From positions 1-12,689 of the forward strand of contig JAEEGN010000242.1 of the NCBI GenBank assembly GCA_016280345.1: a DNA stretch of 12,689 nucleotides. Reading direction: 5' to 3'. The stretch is from Selenomonadaceae bacterium (lineage in GTDB: Bacteria; Bacillota; Negativicutes; Selenomonadales; Selenomonadaceae). Of this stretch, positions 6,013-12,689 are shown piece after piece (the stretch's first letter is position 1; each line of letters starts with the position of its first letter). Position numbers and translations under genes: made by a program. The notes beneath the pieces are model-generated. The model worked only from the letters and a program-made list of their open reading frames with translations, was not told the DNA's origin and searched no databases.

Positions 6013-7644
6013 TCAGCCTGCCTCGCTGCCATCGTATAGATTTTCGTTCACCTTTCCCTCCATGCGCGCCAAAAGGAAGGAGGAAACGATATTGCCGGCG
6101 ACGTTGCCCGCCGACCGGGCGCAGTCGATAACCGGGTCGACGCCGATGAACAGCGTAACCGCCGCCGCGGGGACGCCGGCCACACCGAAGACCGAAGCCA
6201 TGACGAGAATCGTCGCCCCCGGCACACTGGGGAACGTGAAGGAGACAAGCAGCGCGGCGAAGAAAAAGGACAGCAGGAACTCGGTGTCCACCGGCAGGCC
6301 GAAGGTCAGCCGCAACGAGAGCGCCAGCATGGTAATATAGGCGCCGGATCCCGTCATATTGAACTGCAGACCTACCGGAACGGAAAACATCGAGAGCTTT
6401 TCCTCGATGCCGAGCTTTTGCGCGCAGAACTTCAGCGTCTCCGGTATGCAGGCGTTGGAGCTCCGAATCGAAAAGGGCAGAACGCTGAAAGCGGCGAACT
6501 TTTTCAGGAAGGGAAACGGCGACACCCGGCCGACGATGATCAGGAAAGCGGCGGAAATGAACAATATCAAAAAAAACTCAAAGTAGGCGGCCGCGATGAT
6601 CTTGCCATAGGCCAGCAGGACGGAAATATCCGTTTTCATCATCAGCTTCGCCATGGAAACCGCCGCCACCAGCGGCATGACCGGCAGGATGGTGCCCATC
6701 GCGCCCAGGATGAAGCGGTTGAAAAACCTGATCTTGTCATTCAGCCAGGCCGCCTGCTCTCCCGCTTTGACCAAAAGCAGCCCGAAGAAAAAGGCGAGAA
6801 AAAGTACCTGCAAGAGATTGTTGGTGGTGAACGGCCCGATCAGGGTGCCCGGCACGATGTCCACGATCACGTCGCGGATGGACAGGACCTCCGTGTTCGT
6901 GCCTTCGCTTGAATTCATCATCACCGTCAGTCCCGGCATCGCGCCCAACCACATCCCGAGAGCCGCCGCCGCCGCCAGAACGGCCGCGAGCTTGGTCACG
7001 GACACGACCATGAGTTTTCCTCCCATGCGTCCGACGTCCGCCGTGTCGGACATTTGCGTGATGCCCGACAGCACCGAGAAGAAAATCATCGGGGAAACCA
7101 TCATCAGCAACGCGCGCATGAAAAGCGTCTCCGCCGGGGTGAAAAGGTTTCTCTCTATCCAAAGGAGCGCGTTGGCGTCCAGCGCCATTTTCAGCGCCAG
7201 GCCGAGAAGAATGCCGAGGACAAGGCCGACCAGCGTATAGCCGGCGCTTTTGCTGCCGGACTCGTGAACCCGGATGGAAATGACGTTCTCACCCTGCCAC
7301 CGCTCGTAACTCATTTGATTGCGACAGGCTTTCAGAATGGCAAGATTGGCCATCGCCCCTTCGTCGTCCGTTGTCTCGTCCAGCGCCACAATGGGGTTGA
7401 ACGCTTCCCCTTTGGCGGAGAGCCACAGGATGATATCACCCAGCCGCTTCCGAACAGCGATTTGGGCGGAGAAGCCGTCCTCGTAATCGCAGGCGGGGGC
7501 AAGGCGCAGGATATTCTCTTCCAGCAGAAGCTCTGCCCGCCGGATTTCCTTTTGCGGCACCTTCATTTCGGCAAGGGTTTCTTCCAGCCAGTTCAGTGCC
7601 TCGGTGTTATTCCTTCTTGAAATTGTATACGTTCTCAGGCTCAT
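6013..7644 (-). CDS. DAACS/SLC1 symporter with N-terminal GHKL (anti-sigma-like) ATPase domain
   Basis: This 543-residue protein is a fusion. Residues 1 to about 128 resemble the RsbW/SpoIIAB-type GHKL fold: LLLEEN at 39-44 in the N-box place, LSAKGEAFNP at 75-84 in the D-x-G place, and NLAILKACRNQMSY at 100-113. The usual Asp before the Gly is Ala here (A77-K-G79), so ATP binding may be lost. Residues about 135-543 are a dicarboxylate/amino acid:cation symporter: RSSN at 394-397 (HP1), NMTGS at 429-433 (TM7), SVPGA at 473-477 (HP2) and DCAR at 507-510 (TM8). Retained Asp507 and Arg510 correspond to GltPh Asp394 and Arg397 and favour aspartate or glutamate as substrate. GAGG seven bases before the ATG supports the start. 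It converges on the permease-kinase gene and diverges from the DUF4127 gene. Confidence 0.87.
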   Translation of the reverse strand: MSLRTYTISRRNNTEALNWLEETLAEMKVPQKEIRRAELLLEENILRLAPACDYEDGFSAQIAVRKRLGDIILWLSAKGEAFNPIVALDETTDDEGAMANLAILKACRNQMSYERWQGENVISIRVHESGSKSAGYTLVGLVLGILLGLALKMALDANALLWIERNLFTPAETLFMRALLMMVSPMIFFSVLSGITQMSDTADVGRMGGKLMVVSVTKLAAVLAAAAALGMWLGAMPGLTVMMNSSEGTNTEVLSIRDVIVDIVPGTLIGPFTTNNLLQVLFLAFFFGLLLVKAGEQAAWLNDKIRFFNRFILGAMGTILPVMPLVAAVSMAKLMMKTDISVLLAYGKIIAAAYFEFFLILFISAAFLIIVGRVSPFPFLKKFAAFSVLPFSIRSSNACIPETLKFCAQKLGIEEKLSMFSVPVGLQFNMTGSGAYITMLALSLRLTFGLPVDTEFLLSFFFAALLVSFTFPSVPGATILVMASVFGVAGVPAAAVTLFIGVDPVIDCARSAGNVAGNIVSSFLLARMEGKVNENLYDGSEAG

Positions 7645-7712
7645 GGTCTTTCCTCTTCAGCTTCGTCTTTCTTCCAAAGTTTCGCGGCGGTTGGCATTCC
7701 TCCATATTTTTT

Positions 7713-7741
7713 AATATAGCACGAGACGATGTTTCATACAA
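7713..7741 (-). promoter_or_regulatory. Promoter of the GHKL-symporter gene
   Basis: On the minus strand TTGTAT (7736-7741) and TATATT (7713-7718) are separated by 17 bases, with TGC immediately before the -10. The leader is roughly 60 bases and ends in GAGG before the start codon. Confidence 0.65.
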
Positions 7742-7777
7742 GTGAGAACGGACCGGTGCAGGATAAGAGAAAAACCA

Positions 7778-7806
7778 TTGAGCCTTTACGTCTGACATGA
7801 TATACT
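7778..7806 (+). promoter_or_regulatory. Promoter of the DUF4127 gene
   Basis: TTGAGC (7778-7783) and TATACT (7801-7806) are 17 bases apart, with TGA just before the -10. Transcription would start near 7813, leaving a leader of about 100 bases. It is divergent from the symporter promoter, with the two -35 elements about 36 bases apart, so one regulator could affect both. Confidence 0.6.
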
Positions 7807-7912
7807 GGGACTGCCGTTTGGAAACTGCCACAGCGGTATGCCCAAAATCCGGCACCGAATAATCGCTGTCACGATTCCGCAGGATACCCTTTGGGGAAAG
7901 GAGGCGCGCGCG

Positions 7913-9592
7913 ATGAAATCTTCCTGGCGGCAATGGCTGCCGCTTTTTCTGATCATTGCCTTCGCCGCCGTCTTTCATTTCGCCTGGCATCCACGGTACG
8001 AGGGAACGCCGTTGCCGTCGCTGCCGCCTTCACGGGGACGCGTACTTCTCCTGCCGCTGGACAGCCGGCCTCCCTGCCTGGATTTCGTTGTCCGGGCCGG
8101 CCACATCATCGGCCTTGAGGTCATCACACCGCCCGAGGACATCCTCGACTACTACTCGAAGCCCGGCGATACCGCCGCCCTGCGTGACTGGATTCAGGAA
8201 AACATCGCCGGCTGCGACTACGCGATTCTCTCCGTCGACCAGCTTCTGCACGGCGGCCTTTTGGCGTCCCGCGAAGCGAAAAAGACCGCCGATGACGCCG
8301 CCGAAGTCATCCGCTTCCTGACCGGCCTTCACGCCGCGTATCCCCAGACGCCGCTTTACGCCTTCAATATCCTCCCCCGCCTGGCGCCGCCGGACAGCAT
8401 CGACGGCGCTGCCGAACGCAAGGACCTCATGGAGTGGTCACGGCTGGCGGATCAGCTTGACCTTGAAGGGGAGGACGCCGCCGGCCAGGCAAGGCTCCGG
8501 GCGCTGGAAATGCGGATCCCGTCGAAGAGCTTCCGCCACTACACCGACCTTTTCGCCCATAACGCTCAGCTCAACGAAACCCTGCTCGATCTGGCGGAGC
8601 AGGGCGTCCTCACGCGCCTCATCATCGGGCAGGACGACGGCGAGGTTTACGGCATCAACAACCGGGAGCGTCGCCGCCTGCAGGAATCGATGGCACGGCG
8701 GCAGCTTCCCGCCCCACGGGCCTTTTTCACCCACGGCGCCGACGAGATAGCCCTTTCGCTCCTGGCGGCGGTGGAGGCGGAACGCAACGGTTACGTCCCG
8801 CGCTTCGCCATCGAATACAGCGATCCCTCTGTCCCGGCGAAGGTACTCCCCTATATGGCCGCCTCCATGCAAACCACCGCCGGGGAAAAAGCCGCCCTGC
8901 TGGGAGAGATTGCCGCGTCCCCCGGGGAGGCCGATATCACCCTCTTCATCGCCTCTCACGGCGACGAAACCCTGGGCCACCGCCAAAGCGCCGCCCGTCG
9001 CGTCCGGACACTTCTGGATGCGGACCGCCGCGTCGCCCTGGTGGATCTGGCGGAGGATTTCCTGGCGGAGCAGACCATCCTGCCCCATCTCGTGCGCCAG
9101 CGCGTTCCTCTGCACGCCCTCGCCGCCTATGCCGGCTGGAACACTGCCAGCAACGCCATCGGTACGGCGGCGGCGCAGGCCGTCCTCATCGAGACCGCCC
9201 GGCGCCGGGCCGCGTCCCGCGACGAGGCCCTCGCGGCCCATGCCGCGAATCTGGCTTTCCTCGACGGTCGTTTTTTGGAGGATTACTTCTACCTAAAGGA
9301 TATCATCGACCTGGAAAACGCCATGCTCCGCAAAGCCGGCTATCTCGACGTCAACGACCTGGACCTTGACCACAACGCCCGTTGGGTCAACGCCACGATT
9401 CAGCAGGCGATGGACCGGCGGCGGGCGTCGTTTTCCGCCTCCCGTGCCTTCCGGACCCCTGTGCGCCTGCCGCTGGCCGGGGAATACGCGAAGGTCGCCG
9501 TCCAAAGCCTCGCCGCCGACGTTTACTGTCCCTGGCCCCGCACCTTCGAAGTCCGGCTGACGCCAATGGCGCAGGTCGTCGAACTGCGCTGA
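7913..9592 (+). CDS. DUF4127 family protein with N-terminal membrane anchor
   Basis: This 559-residue protein belongs to the DUF4127 family, whose function is unknown. The family signature is RVLLLPLDSRPP at residues 43-54. Other conserved-looking stretches are IGQDDGEVYG near 239, SHGDET near 348 and GWNTASNAIGTA at 408-419. The recurring Asp, His and Glu in these motifs would suit a metal-dependent hydrolase site, but that is only a guess. Residues 8-24 are hydrophobic after a short basic start, so the bulk is probably outside the cytoplasmic membrane, either anchored or secreted. The start at 7913 is chosen because AAAGGAGG (7897-7904) lies eight bases before it. An in-frame ATG at 7838 has no such site and would put a polar stretch before the signal segment. 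The gene is divergent from the symporter and about 160 bases upstream of nhaC. Confidence 0.85.
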   Translation: MKSSWRQWLPLFLIIAFAAVFHFAWHPRYEGTPLPSLPPSRGRVLLLPLDSRPPCLDFVVRAGHIIGLEVITPPEDILDYYSKPGDTAALRDWIQENIAGCDYAILSVDQLLHGGLLASREAKKTADDAAEVIRFLTGLHAAYPQTPLYAFNILPRLAPPDSIDGAAERKDLMEWSRLADQLDLEGEDAAGQARLRALEMRIPSKSFRHYTDLFAHNAQLNETLLDLAEQGVLTRLIIGQDDGEVYGINNRERRRLQESMARRQLPAPRAFFTHGADEIALSLLAAVEAERNGYVPRFAIEYSDPSVPAKVLPYMAASMQTTAGEKAALLGEIAASPGEADITLFIASHGDETLGHRQSAARRVRTLLDADRRVALVDLAEDFLAEQTILPHLVRQRVPLHALAAYAGWNTASNAIGTAAAQAVLIETARRRAASRDEALAAHAANLAFLDGRFLEDYFYLKDIIDLENAMLRKAGYLDVNDLDLDHNARWVNATIQQAMDRRRASFSASRAFRTPVRLPLAGEYAKVAVQSLAADVYCPWPRTFEVRLTPMAQVVELR

Positions 9593-9643
9593 CATATTTA
9601 CGGGAAAACCCGCTGGATAATCGTATTTCCGGAAAAACTATGG

Positions 9644-9649
9644 TATAAT
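9644..9649 (+). promoter_or_regulatory. Extended -10 promoter element before nhaC
   Basis: A perfect TATAAT (9644-9649) preceded by TGG forms an extended -10. No good -35 hexamer is seen 16 to 18 bases upstream. Transcription would start near 9656, leaving a leader of about 100 bases to the antiporter start. Confidence 0.6.
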
Positions 9650-9691
9650 GAGAAAACACTTCACATTCGACCGACGGGAGAGCTGAATCTG

Positions 9692-9754
9692 GTGGACATG
9701 GCGCAGTATGAACACTGGCGGCCCCGGACAAATCTTGCAAAACGGAGGAAATGA
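9692..9754 (+). CDS. Possible 20-residue leader peptide before nhaC
   Basis: A short frame starts at GTG 9692, or ATG 9698, and ends with TGA at 9752-9754, one base before the nhaC ATG at 9756. GGGAGAG (9677-9683) is eight bases from the GTG. The peptide ends in a basic run, LAKRRK, encoded by codons that overlap the nhaC ribosome binding site. It could couple translation to nhaC or regulate it. It may equally be chance. Confidence 0.22.
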   Translation: MDMAQYEHWRPRTNLAKRRK

Positions 9755-9755
9755 T

Positions 9756-11291
9756 ATGGCAGAAACAGTTTGGGCGGTTTTTCCGCCGGTTCTCACGATC
9801 GTCCTGGCGTTGGCGACAAAGGAAGTCTATATGTCGCTTCTCATCGGCATTTTCGCGGGCGCTATGCTCTTCACCGGGGGCAACGCGCTGCAGGCCATCC
9901 TGACGATATTCGCCGTCATGGAGGAAAAGGTCGGCGGTAACGTCAATATTCTGGTTTTTCTCGTCATCCTGGGCATCCTGGTCGCGGCCATCACCCAATC
10001 CGGGGCCACGGCGGCTTACGGCGAATGGGCCGGGCGCCAGATCAGGAACAAGAAGAGCGCCCTGCTCCTCACGGCGTTGCTCGGCATCGTCATCTTCATC
10101 GACGATTATTTCAACTGTCTGACGGTCGGCACCGTCATGCGCCCCATCACCGATAAGTTCAGGATTTCCCGGGCCAAGCTCGCCTTCATCATCGACGCCA
10201 CAGCGGCCCCGGTCTGCATTTTGGCGCCGGTCTCGAGCTGGGCGGCAGCGGTAAGCTCATCGCTGCCGGAAAACAGCGGCATCGACGGCTTCGCTCTGTT
10301 CCTCCAGACCATCCCTACCAACCTCTACGCCATCCTCATGATGTGCTTCATGTTCTTCATCGCCTGGACCGGACGGGACTTCGGCACCATGGCCAAATGT
10401 GTCAGGGCGAACCGGGAGAATTTCGTCACCGGCCAGGAATACGCCGACGCTGAAGAAGATCCGGCCAGGGCGCCCCGACAGGGCTCCATCGCCGATCTCC
10501 TGCTCCCCGTACTGGTGCTGATTGCCGCCTGCGTCTTCGGCATGCTCTACACCGGCGGCATCACCGAGGGAAAATCCGTCGCCGACGCCTTCGCCGACTG
10601 CGATTCCTCCAAGGCGCTGGCCCTGGGGGGCTTCATCGCTTTCGTCTTCACGGCCTTCCTCTATCTGCCCCGGCGGGTCATGCCCTTCACCAGATTCTGC
10701 GAGTGCTTTACGCAGGGCTTCAAGGCCATGGTACCGGCCATTTTCATCCTGTGCCTCGCCTGGACGATGTCCGGCATCGTCAGCGACAAATACCTGAACC
10801 TCGGCGGCTACGTCGGCCACATCGTCAGCGACAGCGCCTCCCTCGGCCTGTTCCTGCCGGCCATCTTCTTCGTCGTAGCCGGTTTCCTTGCCTTCTCCAC
10901 CGGAACCTCATGGGGCACCTTCGGCATCCTGATCCCGATTGCCGTGGCGGTTGTCGGCACGAACGATTATCCGAGCCTGGTGACCATCGTGGCGGCCGTC
11001 CTTTCGGGCGCCGTGGCCGGCGATCACGCCTCACCGATTTCCGATACCACGATTCTGGCATCGGCGGGGGCGCAGTGCAACCACATCGAACACGTGAGAA
11101 CCCAGATTCCCTATGTAATCCTGGTCTGCGCCTGCAGTTTCGCCGGTTATCTGGTGGACGGCTTCACGCGAAACAGCGCTCTGGGCGTCGCGGCCGGCTT
11201 CGCCTGCCTTGCCGCCGCCTGCGCTTTCATCACCGCGAAGTATCCGTCGCTGGAAACAGACGACCCCGGCGACAGCGGGACCCCGTCCTGA
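9756..11291 (+). CDS. nhaC: NhaC-type Na+/H+ antiporter
   Basis: This 511-residue polytopic membrane protein belongs to the NhaC family, which exchanges cytoplasmic Na+ for external H+; some relatives couple to organic substrates such as malate/lactate. Family motifs are FIDDYFNCLTVGTVMRPI in the first half, the following APVSSWAA, TGTSWGTFGILIP in the second half, and AGDHASPISDTTILAS. About a dozen hydrophobic segments are visible. A long polar linker (about residues 208-245) probably faces the cytoplasm. The start at 9756 is preferred to the in-frame ATG at 9708 because GGAGG (9744-9748) is seven bases away and the protein then begins like its relatives. It has its own extended -10 promoter and is followed by a strong terminator, so it is probably transcribed alone. 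The substrate specificity cannot be read from the sequence. Confidence 0.9.
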   Translation: MAETVWAVFPPVLTIVLALATKEVYMSLLIGIFAGAMLFTGGNALQAILTIFAVMEEKVGGNVNILVFLVILGILVAAITQSGATAAYGEWAGRQIRNKKSALLLTALLGIVIFIDDYFNCLTVGTVMRPITDKFRISRAKLAFIIDATAAPVCILAPVSSWAAAVSSSLPENSGIDGFALFLQTIPTNLYAILMMCFMFFIAWTGRDFGTMAKCVRANRENFVTGQEYADAEEDPARAPRQGSIADLLLPVLVLIAACVFGMLYTGGITEGKSVADAFADCDSSKALALGGFIAFVFTAFLYLPRRVMPFTRFCECFTQGFKAMVPAIFILCLAWTMSGIVSDKYLNLGGYVGHIVSDSASLGLFLPAIFFVVAGFLAFSTGTSWGTFGILIPIAVAVVGTNDYPSLVTIVAAVLSGAVAGDHASPISDTTILASAGAQCNHIEHVRTQIPYVILVCACSFAGYLVDGFTRNSALGVAAGFACLAAACAFITAKYPSLETDDPGDSGTPS

Positions 11292-11319
11292 CGGACCCAA
11301 AAAAGAAAAACAGCCACCG

Positions 11320-11359
11320 GAAAACGCTTCCCGCTGCCTCCGGAACGGGAAGCGTTTTC
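11320..11359 (+). terminator. Intrinsic terminator after nhaC
   Basis: GAAAACGCTTCCCG (11320-11333) and CGGGAAGCGTTTTC (11346-11359) form a perfect 14-bp stem with a 12-base loop. The T run is within the 3' arm and continues as TCTT. It separates nhaC from the racemase promoter directly downstream. The A-rich stretch upstream (11299-11310) may let it work in both directions. Confidence 0.82.
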
Positions 11360-11361
11360 TC

Positions 11362-11390
11362 TTGCCTCAGGACGGGATTCTGTGTATAAT
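11362..11390 (+). promoter_or_regulatory. Promoter of the racemase/ABC gene pair
   Basis: TTGCCT (11362-11367) and a perfect TATAAT (11385-11390) are separated by 17 bases and begin three bases after the nhaC terminator stem. The leader to the racemase start is about 35 bases. Confidence 0.75.
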
Positions 11391-11431
11391 CTCTATGGAA
11401 GCGATGAACGGTATCCGGGGGGAGGCGGAGC

Positions 11432-12250
11432 ATGGAAATTCATTTCGTGAAGGCCAGTCCCTGCCGTAATACCACGGTTTTCCTGGAAGACGCCATCGGC
11501 CCGGAGGACTATGCCGACATCGCAAAGCTGGCGATGGATGGTGATTATCTCGCCGCCGAGCAGGCGGGTTTCCTCGTCGCGCCGCAAAGCGCCGGCTCTG
11601 TCCTCCGCCTGGAAATGGCGGGCGGCGAGTTCTGCGGCAACGCGACGCTGGCGCTGGCGGCGCTGGCGGTGAAGCGGGGGCTGGCGGCGGCGGAAACGGA
11701 GTTCCTCGTGGAATGTTCGGGAGCCAAAACACCTCTGGCCTGCGTCGTGGAGCCCCGTTCCCGGGGACGATTCCTCGTCGGCGCCGAGATGCCCGGCGCG
11801 CAAAGCGTCGCGCCCCTGACACTGCAAGCGGCGGATCGGGATTTTTCCGGCGGTCTGGTGGAGCTTCCCGGCATCCGCCATTTCTGCTTTGCCGCCGACG
11901 TGCCGCCGACGCGCCGCGAATACGACGATATCCTGGACGCCCTCATCGCGGCCGGCGGCGCCGACGCCTACGGCGTAATCCCTTATCAACGGCAGGGAAC
12001 CGCCTGCACCATTCGCCCCTATATCGGCGTCCCCGAGACGGGAAGCCGCGTCTTTGAGCAGGCCTGCGGCTCCGGCAGCCTGGCTCTGGGCTGTTGGCTC
12101 GCCCGGGACGGCGGCGGTCGCTTCACCGTCAGCCAGCCCGGCGGCACCATCGCCGTCGAGCCCGGTGTCCCGTCGATTGCCGCCACGGTTTATTTTCCCT
12201 GTGAAGGCAGCCTGTTCGTCCCCGACGAAGTTCTTCGGGAGGACGGTTGA
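11432..12250 (+). CDS. DapF-fold two-cysteine amino acid racemase, histidine racemase (CntK)-like
   Basis: This 272-residue protein has the diaminopimelate-epimerase fold signature with both catalytic cysteines: GGEFCGNATLALA with Cys68 and QACGSGSLALG with Cys212. SQPGGTIAVE follows near residue 231. These motifs, the length, and the wording GNEFCGNA / CGSGT / QPGG that I recall from staphylococcal CntK make it closer to the histidine racemase group than to true DapF. Those enzymes invert the alpha carbon by a two-base, cofactor-independent mechanism. The substrate here is inferred, and other amino acids are possible. No CntL/CntM-type opine metallophore genes are seen in this window. An amino-acid-binding lipoprotein gene follows 58 bases later, which suggests a racemase paired with uptake. 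GGGGGGAGG at 11417-11425, six bases before the ATG, fixes the start. Confidence 0.8.
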   Translation: MEIHFVKASPCRNTTVFLEDAIGPEDYADIAKLAMDGDYLAAEQAGFLVAPQSAGSVLRLEMAGGEFCGNATLALAALAVKRGLAAAETEFLVECSGAKTPLACVVEPRSRGRFLVGAEMPGAQSVAPLTLQAADRDFSGGLVELPGIRHFCFAADVPPTRREYDDILDALIAAGGADAYGVIPYQRQGTACTIRPYIGVPETGSRVFEQACGSGSLALGCWLARDGGGRFTVSQPGGTIAVEPGVPSIAATVYFPCEGSLFVPDEVLREDG

Positions 12251-12255
12251 CATAC

Positions 12256-12274
12256 GGCGTGCCGATGGCACGCC
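12256..12274 (+). other. Short hairpin between racemase and binding-protein genes
   Basis: GGCGTGCC (12256-12263) and GGCACGCC (12267-12274) form a perfect 8-bp stem with a three-base loop. No T run follows, so it is unlikely to be a full terminator. Intercistronic hairpins like this can stabilise the transcript of an abundantly made binding protein. That role is inference. Confidence 0.55.
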
Positions 12275-12308
12275 CCGCAATACTTACACTATTAGGAGGG
12301 GTATCCAA

Positions 12309-12689
12309 ATGAAAAAGCTTTTCGCGTTCTGTCTCATGGTGGTCCTGGCGGCCGGGCTTCTGGCCGGTTGCGGCGGCGGCGGGCAGCAAAAAGCGGCGGC
12401 GCCGGAAAAGAAAGAAGCCGCCAAGAAAATCGTCCTCGGCCTCGACGACAACTTCCCGCCGATGGGTTTCGTCGATGAGAACAACAAGATCGTCGGCTTC
12501 GACATCGACCTCGCCACCGAGGCGGCGAAGCGCATGGGCGGCGAAGTGGACTTCAAGCCCATCGACTGGGCCAGCAAAGAGGCCGAGCTCAAGAGCGGCC
12601 GCGTCGATATGCTCTGGAACGGCCTTGACATCACCGAGAAACGCACGGAAAACATCCTGCTCAGCGACCCGTACACGAAACCCCGCATC
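12309..12689 (+). CDS. Amino-acid ABC transporter substrate-binding lipoprotein, 3' end cut by window edge
   Basis: 127 codons are visible, open to the right edge. A lipoprotein signal peptide, MKKLFAFCLMVVLAAGLLAG, ends at lipobox Cys21, followed by a Gly/Ala/Lys-rich linker to about residue 40. The mature part starts KIVLGLDDNFPPMGFVDE and continues GFDIDLATEAAKRMGG, then LKSGRVDMLWNGLDITEKR and LLSDPY. This is the typical N-terminal lobe of the SBP_bac_3 family that captures polar amino acids for ABC importers. About half the usual length is present. An AGGAGG ribosome binding site (12294-12299) lies nine bases before the ATG. The gene is probably co-transcribed with the racemase. Permease and ATPase genes would be expected beyond the edge. 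The ligand (histidine, glutamate, cystine or another) cannot be told from this part. Confidence 0.92.
   Translation, partial: MKKLFAFCLMVVLAAGLLAGCGGGGQQKAAAPEKKEAAKKIVLGLDDNFPPMGFVDENNKIVGFDIDLATEAAKRMGGEVDFKPIDWASKEAELKSGRVDMLWNGLDITEKRTENILLSDPYTKPRI

Noticed and set aside
8438..9241. 267-codon minus-strand frame opposite DUF4127
   Set aside because: GC-driven shadow with biased composition and no family resemblance.
9600..9611. CGGG/CCCG mini-hairpin after the DUF4127 stop as a terminator
   Set aside because: The stem is only four bases and there is no T run, so it was not called.
11393..12280. 295-codon open frame on the minus strand opposite the racemase
   Set aside because: The plus-strand frame has both catalytic motifs, promoter and ribosome binding site. 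The antisense frame has none and runs through the racemase promoter side.
1..12689. CRISPR arrays, tRNA or rRNA genes, insertion sequences
   Set aside because: No regularly spaced repeats, cloverleaf-like segments, rRNA-like stretches or transposase frames were seen.

Overview
The window joins two kinds of DNA. Positions 1 to about 2640 are AT-rich and carry accessory-element genes. From about 2650 to the end the DNA is strongly GC-rich, with C/G-ending codons, and carries a tightly packed set of metabolic, transport and signalling genes. The GC-rich part looks like the chromosome of an anaerobic bacterium of gut or rumen type. Its lipoprotein, NhaC, DUF4127 and racemase genes would suit a GC-rich member of the Negativicutes, or of the Synergistota. 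This assignment comes from protein style only and is weak. The AT-rich part looks like a Firmicutes-type integrated mobile element, of which only one end is visible.

Mobile part (1 to ~2640). An Nmad3-family gene (nucleotide-modification-associated domain 3) runs off the left edge on the minus strand. It is not easily spotted because its 3' end is missing. Divergent from it is a Cro/C1-type HTH regulator, with a perfect 10-bp inverted repeat just before its ribosome binding site. A 217-base gap with a long hairpin follows. Then comes a rolling-circle replication initiator (HUH type, Rep_1-like) on the minus strand, with an inverted repeat and a candidate promoter upstream. No integrase or relaxase is visible, and no attachment repeat could be identified.

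Chromosomal part (~2650 to 12689). First is a very large fusion protein: an APC-type amino acid permease, an extra membrane hairpin, a heptad-repeat coiled coil, a histidine kinase and a receiver domain. It converges, across a shared bidirectional terminator, on a second transporter fusion: a degenerate GHKL/anti-sigma-like ATPase domain joined to an SLC1/DAACS symporter. Divergent from the symporter is a DUF4127 protein with an N-terminal membrane anchor, then an NhaC-type Na+/H+ antiporter, a DapF-fold two-cysteine racemase resembling histidine racemase CntK, and the start of an amino-acid-binding ABC lipoprotein.

The common theme of the chromosomal part is amino acid sensing, uptake and stereochemical conversion, with ion homeostasis. 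The most notable feature is the pair of neighbouring transporters each fused to a GHKL-type signalling module. Both suggest that transport state is read out directly by an attached ATPase or kinase fold. Good sigma-A-type promoters can be placed for several of these genes, and two strong intrinsic terminators separate the transcription units.
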